61,302 nucleotides of DNA from positions 472,646 through 533,947 of the forward strand of contig MNCI01004181.1 of the NCBI GenBank assembly GCA_015680685.1. The letters are read 5' to 3'. Position numbers and translations under genes: made by a program. Every line of letters begins with the position of its first letter. Position 1 is the stretch's first letter. The DNA comes from Gnetum montanum (lineage: Eukaryota > Streptophyta > Gnetopsida > Gnetales > Gnetaceae). This document shows positions 24,701 to 36,700 of this stretch, in pieces. The notes below the pieces were generated by a model. The model was given only the letters and a program-made list of their open reading frames with translations. It ran no database searches and had not been told where the DNA came from.

Positions 24701-27700
24701 AAAGGGAACGTGAAGAGGCGGAGCGAGCAAAACAGGAACGCATGCAAGAGGAAGAGGAGCAACGACAGCGAAAGCTCAATCGAGCACATGAGCACAGTGC
24801 TCGACAATGGCTTAGAGGGGGGCGGTGCCCATACCTCATCCTAGGCATCAGCTACGATAGCTCCTGGGGTGAGCTCAGGCGCCACATCCGCTGGACCTCG
24901 GCGTGTTTCCATCCTAATGGGGGAACTTCGCCGGCTGACTGGAACAAGCGGGAGTCGACCATGCAAGGTATCCAACAGGCCTCCAGTTTCGTGGAGACGG
25001 AGGACCACCGAAACACGTTGGATATCCTTCATGAGCTAGAGCACCCACACTACGCCTACCATTGGCTGCCGACAAATCCCTAGGGGGTGTTGTTTCAGAC
25101 CGCAAGCGTTGCTTGCCCCCCCCCCTATCCCTGTCGAAGGGCCCCCCTTCTTTCCCAGTTCCTGGTGCCCCCCCCTAANNNNNNNNNNNNNNNNNNNNNN
25201 NNNNNNNNNNNNNNNNNNNNNNNNNNNNNNNNNNNNNNNNNNNNNNNNNNNNNNNNNNNNNNNNNNNNNNNNNNNNNNNNNNNNNNNNNNNNNNNNNNNN
25301 NNNNNNNNNNNNNNNNNNNNNNNNNNNNNNNNNNNNNNNNNNNNNNNNNNNNNNNNNNNNNNNAACAAAGCGTTTGCTGGGTTTTCTGTGGAGTTTGTGG
25401 TTTTGGCTTAACTGTTGTGGTGTCGGATTGGTTTGGCCCTCATTGGTTTTGGCTTAACTGTTGTGGTTTTTTCCCCACCCAATGAGGGCCATTGCTGATA
25501 ACCCATGGTTTGTAATTTCCTGTACTATATTTTGTTAGTAATATACTCCGGAATATTTTCTCAGAAAAAATTAGCTAAAGCATCAGTGCTCATCTTGCCC
25601 AGCAAGGTCTGGAAGGGTCAATAGATGAGCAAAAGTCTAACCTCTTCAAGTGGTTGCACCTACGCTCAAACCCAAGTCTTCCAACTTTACAAATAAGCAC
25701 CTTCCCATACTTCTTATCATTAGTTAATAAGCACCTTGTGTTTCAAAACCCAATATTTGCCTTGTTATTTTACTTTTATGTTATATTTGACTTTTAGCAT
25801 AGCTTGAATTATTTTGATATAGCTTTGATTAAGGTATTCTAAAAGCTCAGGATTGGGGTAGAATGGTCAAAATGCAAAGGCTTAGATGGATATTGAATAT
25901 TACAAGAAGAAATAAATTGCACAATACAAACATTAGAGTAAGGCTTGATGTCGCTTTTATTTCAAATAAGCTATAGGAATGGTATCTTAGATGGTTTGGG
26001 CATGTGCAAATAAGATCAAATAATGAGCATATTAAAAAAGATTGCTACATCATTGTTCCAAGAAAGCCACTAAAAGGAAAACCAAAAAGGACATAAGAAA
26101 AACAATTGAAGATGATCTACAAAAACTGTAAATACATAAGAATCTAGCTCTTCATAGAGATGAATGGTGAAACATAACTCATGTACACAACCCCATTTTA
26201 TTGAGACAAGGCTAGGATGATGATGATGATGATGATCTTTTCATTACTCGCTTTTCCACTAAAAATGCAGTCCATGTATTCTATTTTACTTTGACTAATC
26301 CTCAACCATTTGATTCTAGGGTGTTTCTCTAAATCTCAACTTTCACAACAAGGACTTGTTACATTTATCTACCAAAATAATATCAGCAAAGAGCATGCAC
26401 TAAGAGATGTTACCTTGAATTTCTTTAGATAGTTCATCCATGATAATGGCTTCAAGGAAATCCTTGGTGCGGCCCTACCTTCACAGGAAACTTTGAAGTC
26501 TCTTCTCAAATCGTGTGAACTTGAGTTAGTCCATCATACATGTCTTGGACAACATTTATGTATCCAATAGGAATATCCTTCCTTTTTTGCATTAATTCTT
26601 TGCCAACTTGATCAGAGTTTGACAATTCTCTGTATCATGTCCTTGACGATGATACATGCAAATATGCTCTCTATAAACCAAGGAGCTTTCCTTCTATTGG
26701 AATCAAGTGGAATTTTTCAGACAATTTAACTGCCCCGTTTTTAGCAATTTTTGTGGAATTGCTCCCTTTGATTCATCAAAACGATTCTTTTCATACTTTT
26801 TTCTTTTCTTCTTTTGAAACCTGGTTAACTCCTTTGTCAATCTTCTGTTGACAATCTTTATTTTAACCTGAAGAAGATTTCTTATTGGCTTGAGAATCTG
26901 GAGTCTATACTACCTTTCCTCTCCTGGCCATTTTCAAAACCTCATCAAATTTGAGGGCCTCTTGCATTTTGAGGTTGCGTGGAAGGTAGGATTTGACAAA
27001 GAGTTTGGTCATGTTCAAATCTCTTAATGGAGAAACCAGACTGAAGGCTTCTAGGTCCCATCTATCAACATAAAACTGAATTGTCTCACTTTTTCTTTGG
27101 GATAATGAAATAATTCATAAAAAAAAAATTCGTCTACATGTCTTAAATGGATGCATTGCATTATTTACTTTTAATATTTTGCTTTGGATGTAGGGTTGAC
27201 AACCACCATCCAACCCTACCCCTACATGGGCTTACGTAGGCTTAATATCCTAACCATACTTCTGAAGTGTGAATCAGATTGCATATCGTTACTTTCATTT
27301 TAGAGATTCTGGATCATGGATCACTTGGAAACATGATTTGGAATCAACTAGAATCACAATATTAAAATAACATAAAATATTAGCAAATTTCTAAGTATTT
27401 TGAAAAACACAACAAAAAAAAGTTGAAATCACTTGGAATCACATGGATTTGCCTGGAATCATGATCCAGAATTGCTTGGAATTTCCTAGAATCAGAATCA
27501 CAATTCTGATAGTGATCCAGATTGTGGTGAGTCAAATCGAGATTCTGAATCATGAGAATCAAGATTCTAATCCATATTTCACAAGTATAATCCTAAGCCA
27601 TTGAACCTAAGCAAGGTGAGTTGCACATCATTTGAAGATTTTCAATTCAGAAGGCACCATTCATAAGTGTGTACCCATATTACATATGATCCCCAATCAA

Positions 27701-30700
27701 CTAATTCCAGGTTATTAAAGAGAAGTTGAAAAAAGATGTTGAGCCCAATCTTGTTTGTTTAGCATAGAACCCAAAAATAAACCACCTCTCATCCAAAGGA
27801 TGGTGAGATATAGAGTTAGATGACCTTCAATATGGGAATGCAACCCCACATTGTATAAGCAAAGTTGTTCAAACTTATTTTTATTGATCACTGGCCATTG
27901 TATGAAGACTTTAATAGAAAATTAAATTGACTGGCAAAAAACTATTGAGGAAATTTTAGGAATACATTAAACCACATCTGTGCTTGCCATTTGCAAAATA
28001 AATGTTAACCAATCGTGCAATACACAATTGATGTGTTACTTCTATGTTCATGGGAAGACAGTGGAAACTACCCTTCTTAGTTAGAAGAAATGTGTAGTGT
28101 TTCGGTATTCATATGCCCTCTAGTCAACCTTCAGCTAGAGAAAAATATTACAAGTTTGATTAAAGATAATCCTACATGCACACTATCATATACAACGGAA
28201 AGGTCTCTACTCTCTAACATGGCATTAGCCTGTAATAAGTTGCAGACTCCCAATTAAATTTCTAACTTAGCTAACCCTATAAAGAACGTTATTCCTCAAG
28301 TAATTATCGCATTCTACCTCTATAGGTAATCACACCAAAATATGTTAATTGTATAAACTACAAAACGGAGACTTTCTGCTAAATTCAGCGTATCTAACCA
28401 TGATGATACGAACCGGGATAACGTTGATTTTGCTAAGGTAGAATAAGGCAGTCTCTTAACAATTTCTATATTATAAGTGTGTCCCTGCACAAGCAATCTT
28501 TTGTCATCCTTAAATTAATCATGCACAGAAGTAGGGTAGGTAGAATGAGGCAAAACCTTTAATAAGATTATCTCTGTAAGCTTTTCTCGCAGAATATCAG
28601 CATCAAACATGATAAGGTACGTAGCTAACATGAATTCAAACGTAGTAAAATGTTTTCTGGAAGCATGGAACTCACCCTATGATAGGCTTCACTCAAAACA
28701 TATTTAACCAGAAACTGAAGCTTTTTTCATTGTCAAGGGATTGAATGTAACGTCAAATTAGTAACATGTCTATATTTGTAAACACAACTAGTGTATTACT
28801 GCACTTGATACTAGGAAATCAAAATAGAAATTCTAACTCCAACTTTAGCTAAGTGATCAAATGTCATGAAGAGAGAACTTACTAAAGAAAAGGAGAAAAA
28901 AGCCTCTGCTACAAAGCCATAATGAAGAAGTGCCATTCCACCACACAACTTAAGAAAAAAAATCAGTTTAATTCAATCCAATTTACAAATAAGTTGCAAT
29001 TACCTCTTTTTGAAACTTATCCAGTTCAAAAGGAAACTCAAGAGCCATATCTGGAACAAGTTGTGAAAAATGCTCAGAAATATAGTCATTCTCAATCATG
29101 ACAGCCCAAACCTGTAAGATCAATAAATTCTTAAAACCGTAATATATCCGATGTAAATCTAATTTGTAAATAAGATATACAGAACTCTATTATAACATGT
29201 AAGAGTTGACCTAGAAAGAAAATTAACAGCAAACACAATATACAGACCTCTATTATAACATGTAAGAGTTGACCTAAAAACAAAATTAACGGCAAACACA
29301 ATATTAAACACAGAGCGAACGTAATCTCTAATGTATTTTCTGTTAATATCATTGACTTGTTTGTGAAACTTTCTTCCTAATTCTTTCCGGCTTATTATGT
29401 TCCTTTCATTGACTTGTTTATGACACCTTCTTCCTAATTCTTTCCAGCCTATTACGTTCCTAACACTACAAGTTTTTAAAAAATAAGTAATTGAATAAAG
29501 TCGTCACGTCTTCTCCTCCTTTTTGTCTTATAATATAATTACACTTAAAAAAGTAAAGTGCAAATCAAAATCCAAGAAATCATCTTGAAGTGGGTTTGGA
29601 GATGTTTATTCTCAAGGGGAAAAAAGCACTAGAAAACTTCTCCAGTAATGGTGCAGAAAGCAACAAGCCAACAACTCACAAGAGAATTATACCAGTTTTT
29701 TTTCCCCCACAGGTTGTGATAAACATAAACATGACAGCTGGAGAGGCAAGCGGAGTGGCAGACAGAGCAATAGGCAGAGCGGCAGGCAAAGCAGTGGATG
29801 GGATGATCCTGGATGATGTGTTCAAGGGGGTTGTGCTAGATACTGGGGCTCTAGGTGGTGCTCATTGGAGTAAACAGAGTAGAAGAGGAGGGAGTACCTA
29901 TGGTTGCAGTATGGCCAAGGGATGGGACCATGGACGGTAGAGTGCAAGGAGATGGCACAGCTGCAAACTGAGCCCAAGGAAGCATTGGTGATGGGGTATA
30001 GGATGGATACATAGAGGGCAAGTCTGACACCCCCCAAGGGCTGGAAACCAAGAGAGGGAGGACTAAAGGAGGTCCCTATGGTTGGAGGGAAACTACGGTT
30101 GAAACCGGTCAAGGGACTTTCCGTTCTCAAGAGGAGTTTTGTGGGGAAGTTCATCTTGGCGGGGAAAAGACAGCAAGTGGAATAGATTGCCAAACAGATC
30201 ATGGATAGTTGGACAGTTTCAAACGTTGAGATTAGGATTCTGCATGATGACCTCCTCTTGTTTGTTTTTCAAACCGTGGAGGACCGTGATAGAGTTCTCC
30301 AAGGAGGACCCTAGTTTAGCAAGGCTTGCAGTTTGGCTCTGACACATTGGGATCCTATGGTGCATGGAGACCCCAGTTTTTTTTATCATCTTCCGGTCTA
30401 GATTCATGTGTTGAGGGACCTATGGGAGTTCTAGCCAAATTCATTTCTTAAAACTTTGGCAGCTTTCTTCAAAGAGTTCATTTCCTTTGATAAGTTTACT
30501 ACCTCTAGAGCAAGGATGGGGTATGTCCAGTTCTACATGTGGCAGTCGATTAAAGACAAAGACTTGCTCAAAGAGATACAAATGGAGACCCCGTATGGGA
30601 TCAAAATGTTGATGGTTGAGTATGAAAGTGTAATATCTGAATAGATGGCCCCTTCTGCAAAGAAGAGATGTGATTTCTGTGGTAAAACGAATCATATTGC

Positions 30701-33700
30701 AAAAGACTATAGCATTCACCTCCGACAGAATAGAGGGATCGTTGCTTCTAGGCAACCTGCATTGGCAAGGGTTGCGCCATTTGGCCAATCTGCAGCTTCT
30801 GGCCTTGTGCATGCTCGGGCCCTTGGCCAATGGATTGTCTTGCAACGTCTGGGCCATTATAAGGGAGCTATACTATGCAAGGATGGGATGGGATAGGCAT
30901 CGTTAGGAGGGGGTTGCTCAGCTCCATATAGCATCCCCTCGTCACATAACAAATTTGGGGTCTTTACAGCCAACGGTAATGTGGAACCAATGGATGATGC
31001 TGTGAACAAGGCTATTGATGAAAACCCCAAAGGGAGTTACAATGAGGTCCCCAAATGATCTTAGCCCAACCAAGGTGTTGTCAGATACGCTAGCAACCAT
31101 CAAAAGCCAAGCGCAACAGTCATGGAGCAAGATGTTGGGGCCAATGCTAATGGCCCGCATAAGCAAATAAACATATGCCAGAACAGAACTCTCCCAAGAT
31201 TTAGAGACTAGCAGGTTGGCTGAAGAGTTGTTGTCTCAACATCTCCCCTGCGGGAGCCAATGAAGCATAAAATTCTGGATGACAACAAGGCAGCGAGCTT
31301 CAAGGTTTTACCAAAAGTAAGAAAGGTCATCATTAGCAGACATACGGATGAAGAAAACAAAACAGGATGTCAAAATGGGGTTTCAACATACGGATGAAGA
31401 AAACAAAACAGGATGTCAAAATGGGGTTTCAACATATGGATGAAGAAAACAAAATAGGATGTCAAAATGGGGTTTCAACATACGGATGAAGAAAACAAAA
31501 CAGGATGTCAAAATGGGGTTTCAACATACGGATGAAGAAAACAAAACAGGATGTCAAAATGGGGTTTCAAGGAACCCTTAAGGAGGTTTACAAAAAGCAG
31601 TCTCAGAGTAGGCCATGAAGCTAATTACTTAGAATTACAGGAGACACGGTACACCCTATAACAGAAGTACTCTAAAGGAAATGGTGATGCGGAGTAGATG
31701 CAATGTTGTTTGTGTGCAAGAAACCAAGCTACCTTACAACGGGAATTGTTAACATGGAAAGGTTGGCAGTCTATTTTTGTGGATGCGAAGGGCCACATAG
31801 GTGGGTTGGCTAATCTCATAAAATCAAAGGCAACCTTGGTATTCCAGTCAAAAATGGAAATCTTACTTTCTCCTGAATACTCAACTGTAGATTACTAATT
31901 TTTATGGCCCTCAGAATGCCCAAGTTAGGATATCGGAGATTTCTTATATTGCAGAAAGGGTTACTGACACCACACAATGGATAATAGTTGGAGACTTCAA
32001 CCAGTGGCTCTATACCTGAGAAAAGCTCCCTAAGGATCAAGCAAACCCCTAGGTAGTGCAAAGTGCATGGAAAGTGTGACCTGCTTCAACATGACAAACA
32101 TGGAGATTCAAGGCTGAAAACTCGTTTGGAGCAATCATAAGAAGCATAAAGACAAACTCCTATCTCAAATTGACAAGGTTTGGATAAGTTCCCAACTCCT
32201 CCAACATCAAGTGGGGCCGATGATGCTGGAATGCAAGGCATCGGATCATCACCCTCTAGTCCTCTTGTTCGATACCAAAAAGGAAATGTCTTTGTCCTTC
32301 AACTGTGAGGGGGCCTAGTTTCACAAAGAATGGTTCCAAAGGTAAGTTAACAAGATCTAGAACACGTACTCAACTTTTTCAAATCCTAGGGATTTCTTTA
32401 AACAAGGTCTCGAGAAGCTAAAGTAGTAGATCAAATCCCACCCTAAACAAAACAAGTTCACTTTTAAATTCTAAAAAGAGTAGATGGCCCAAGAACTCTA
32501 GCACATCCAAAGTCTCCAAGAACAAAGCCATCTTTTTAAAGAGGAAGAGAGAACAACCCTTCACGAACTATAGTTATTATCCAAAGAGGAAGAATGTAAT
32601 AGATGGAAAGATCTAGACTTCAATGGCTAAAAGAGGGAGATCAGAATATGAAGTTATTTTTTGCAGCAGCACAAAGCCAACTAGAATGCAAGGAAAATCC
32701 AATGTTTCAAAGTCAACAAAGAATTAATATTTGACCACGATGAAATCACAAAAGCTATTCAAGACTTTTAGGGATGCATTTGGTCAAAAGGACCACGCTT
32801 CCCTGTGACTATTCCTATCATGTGTATTCTTTCTCAGCAAGATAACACTCATCTCCTTGCTCCAATTACCAAATCTGAAATAACAAAAGCCATTTTTACC
32901 ATGAAGGTTGGGAAAGCTCTTGGGCCTAACTGGTGGCCAATCGAATTCTTTAGAGCATTCTTTGAACTTCTAAGTGACAATCAAGTAGATGCTTTGAACT
33001 TGATGCTCATGAAGGGGCAAGTTAAGAGGGAGCTGAAATGTTCCAGAATCTTCCTTATCCCTAAGGTGAGGGAACCCCACCTCGCCTCCAACTACAAACC
33101 AATTGGGGTATGGAACACTCTCCTCAACGTGTACACTAAGGTCCTTATCAAAAGATTGGTGTCAGTGATGCCACTACTTGTGGTGCCACATCAAGCAAGT
33201 TTTGTTAATGGGAGATTTATTTAGGACCAAATCCTTCTTCTACACGAGCTTATTCATTTTGCTAAGCAAGCTCATTTCCCAGGAATGTTCCTCAAATTAG
33301 ATATTGCTAAAGCATAGGATTCCATTGAATGGCATCTCCTCCAATAGATTATGCTTTCCAAGGGGCTTAATGCAAAGTTTGTTCAAGTCTATATTCATAT
33401 CCAAGAGTCAAGAGCTCTCTCTTTTGATTTTGAAGGGCAACTCAAGCATGCCACCCCACCCGCCACGACAAAACGTGGTCTTAGACAAGGAGATCCCCTC
33501 TTTTCTTACTTGCTCATTTTAGTTATGGATCTCATCAAAGGATTATTGTCATGCTGAGGGGGTCCATGGCATGTCAATTGAGGGAACATGATGTACTGCT
33601 AACCATTTCAAATGACACTATGTCGACCTCTACAACCATTGTCCCAGAGATACTTGCTATCCAATGCTCATTGTGTTCATATGAATTCAACAATGAGAGG

Positions 33701-36700
33701 CAAAGTGTGTAGAGCTCTCAAGGTGGATAACGGTATGACGTAGGATACATATTTGGGCCTCCCCATTCTTAATTGGAACAAAATTCAAATCTATAATAAC
33801 TTCTTGCAGAAGCTATAGAACATAGACCATTGAAATACCATGTTCCTCACTAGCAAGGGAAAAGTCATGTTGGCCAATTATATTCTAGCAACCATGGCTA
33901 GGTACATGGCATCCACCTGCGAGCCTCCAAATGAGGTCACTTCTCAAGTCAATGCTATCATCAGGAAGTTCATTTGGTTAGGGGGGAGAGGACACTCCAG
34001 ACTACATCTTGTTTGTTGGGAAGAAGTATCAAAGCCAAAAAAGGCCAAGGATCTAAGTGCAAAATTCAAATACTGCATTATGATGAGGCAACAGAACTTG
34101 ATAAGCCAAGTTTAGCAAAACCATGAAGCCCCATGGATTCAAATTGTGTGACACAAATATGAATTATAGAACACATGCCCAACGAATTCAGGGATTTGAA
34201 AGGCCCTCTACACCCATTATAATTTCATCATAGAGGCCAACTTTTCGATGTACAGCATAGAGAGACAATCATTTGTGCATCATTACCCTATGTTGCATGC
34301 TTGGCACGTTCCTTGGCATGACAAACTTCTTGAAATATTAAAGTCTTTCTATGGCTCCTTGATAAGCATGCCATAACCACCCACAAAGTACTCCGCTTGT
34401 GTGGCATTCAATTCCCGCTGTTCTATATTCTTTGTGGAGAGGGAAATCCCAAAAATAATGAACATCTCTTTTATTTACGCCCCTAGTCTAAATTAGTATG
34501 GAGGGCTGCCAACATTGAGCATAACATCGTCATTTCCAATGACCCTCCTACCGCCTCCATGCTCTAGACCCTATGGAAGGTCTGGCAAGTCAAGATTTTC
34601 CACTTAGCTCCCCTTCCCCACGCAACCATTGTGGCAATCAATGCATGGAAGTTGCAGAAGGAGGCATGTTACAGGATGGATATTTTAGCCACTGTTGAAC
34701 TTGACTACGCAATGTTTCAAGATGATGGCAAGTTGTGGCCCAAGGGGGAAGTGTCAAGGAATCACTTCTCCCTTCTTATGGGCTTATCAAACGAGGAGGC
34801 ACAGACCAAGCATACTCCTCCATGCCTAATAGTAAAGCTCCCACCCTTGGGGGATTGGATTTTGGTAGCACAGTGTCCCTCCTTGCCACCTCTAGAGCTA
34901 GTTGTTAAACAGTTGCTAATGGGGGAGGCCCACAATTTCATGGTGAAGTCTGAGCCAAAGAAGGCCAAGAGGCCAAATGGATAGGAGACAAGGTCAAAGA
35001 AGACCCAGCAAGAGATTGATTGAGGGACTCAAACAACCCTCAAAGGTGTGTACAAGAAAAGGTCTACTAGTAGACCATGAAATCCTCTCATGGAATTGCA
35101 AAGGATAAGGTATTCCCTACAAAAGATGTATCTTGAAGGAATTGGTGCACATAGGTGACTCCAACATGGTGTGTCTACCGGTGACAGAACTCCAAGCCAC
35201 ACAACGTACAATTTTAGAAAGGCAAGGATGGCATGTCATTTTTATGGATTCCCATAGAAAGGTGGAAGGGTTAGCAACTATTTCCAAGATTCAGATGGGC
35301 ATTGTCAATTCATCCCAATGGAGCATCACTACCTTCATGCCTTCATAGAGATTATGGCTGACAAATTTCTATGGGCCATAAGACCGAGAAGAGTGGCTGT
35401 AGGAGCTACACAAGATTGCATGCCAAACTTTGGACAGGAAATCTTGGATTATGATAGAAAACTTCAACCAATGATTGTTTGCCTAGGAAAAGACAAGGGG
35501 AGATTTAACCTTGCTACTAGGCAACCAAAAGTCCCTACAATACCTTTGTACCTTTGAAATGATGGATGTGGAGATCAAAGGATGTCGCTTCACCTAGAGT
35601 GACAGACAGAAAGAGGTTGAATGGGTGATGTCAAGAATTGAGAAAGTGTGGTTAGCACAATGCTTTTCCTTACCTGTGAGGTTGCTGCCACTAGGTATGC
35701 AAGAAAAGCTTCAGATCATAAAGCACTTCTTTGCTCCATCCACAATGCTAGTAAGCTAGAGGTAGCTCCCTTTAGACAAGAGCAATCGTGGTTGACTAAA
35801 CCTTGGTTTAGCCGACTTGTTTCGGATATCTATAAGGGGTATATGTCACAGGCAAACCCATGGGAATTCCTTAAACAAGGACTCACTTTGCTCAAACAGA
35901 AGATTCAGAAAATGCAAAAGGGTGACAAAAATGCTTTCAAAGCTCATCATGCTAACCCACAGTAACAGCTACTCGATATTTAGGCTAGACAAAAGCTAGG
36001 ACAATTCTTGGATGAGGAAGAGCATGATCTCCTCCTCCAGCTGCAGCAGCTATCAAAAGCAAAAGAGTAGTACTAGAAAGAAAGAGCATAGGCAAGATGA
36101 CTAAAAGATGAGGATCATAACACCAAATTCTTTTTCACCGCAATAAAAGCCAACAAGGAGACTAAGATTATACATGATGTCTCCCAAGGGGGAAACTTGG
36201 TGCACGACACACTTGGCATAGCCCAAGTTATGCAGCAATACTAGTCTAGAATATGGACTAGGGGAGACCCCTCCCCCACTAGGTATGAAAGAAAAGCTTT
36301 AGATCATAGAGCACTTTTTTGCTCCATCCACAACGCTAGTAAGCTAGAGGCAGCTCCCTTTAGACTAGAGCAATCATGGTTGACTAACCAACTTGTTTCG
36401 GATATCTGGAAGGGGTATCTGTCACAAGCAGACCCTTGATAATTCCTTAAACAAGGACTCACTTTGCTCAAACAAAAGATTCGGAAAATGCATAAGGGTG
36501 ACAAATATGCTTTCAAAGCTCATCATGCTAACCCACAATAACAATTGCTTGATATTTAGGCCAGACAAGAGCTAGGATAGTTCTTGAATGAGGAAGAGCA
36601 TGATCTCCTCCTCCAGCTACAACAACTATCAAAAGAAGAAGAGTAGTACTAGAAAGAAAGAGCACGGGCAAGATGACTAAAAGATGAGGATTGAAACACC

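Larger units (their letters stand above)
22633..25568 (+). mobile_element. LINE B: 5'-truncated LINE with full C-terminal extension and imperfect TSD
   Basis: Begins in RT ([12 protein letters not shown]) and continues through zf-RVT, the gag-like module, the coiled coil and the J-like module to a 3' UTR ending near 25568 (GTAATATACTCCGGAATATT, TCTCAG, A-run). Flanking AATTAGCTGAAGCATCA (22616-22632) and AATTAGCTAAAGCATCA (25569-25585) form a 17-bp target duplication with one mismatch. An assembly gap of 185 N (25179-25363) lies in the 3' UTR. Antisense to SKI2. Confidence 0.88.
29590..34745 (+). mobile_element. LINE C: L1-type, ORF1 plus ORF2, lacking 3' end
   Basis: ORF1 (DUF4283 and zinc knuckle), a 46-bp minisatellite, the ATGA junction at 31615-31618, endonuclease, RT and a decayed zf-RVT, ending near 34745 where ORF1-end sequence of LINE D begins. 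The C-terminal extension and 3' UTR are lost. Antisense to SKI2 within the 12.9-kb intron. Confidence 0.85.

Noticed and set aside
24579-24848. Minus-strand S/R/C-rich frame
   Set aside because: Antisense shadow of the E/R-rich coiled coil on the plus strand.
25036-25485. Open frames crossing the N run
   Set aside because: They consist largely of undetermined residues across an assembly gap.
9599-29111. Assignment of the helicase to MTR4 or HEN2
   Set aside because: The wording of motif Ia, [13 protein letters not shown] and DEVHYVND is that of SKI2; the nuclear paralogues differ at these positions.
31341-31570. Array of identical 46-bp units that could be mistaken for a CRISPR-like array
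   Set aside because: The units are head to tail without spacers, in a eukaryotic LINE; it is a minisatellite.
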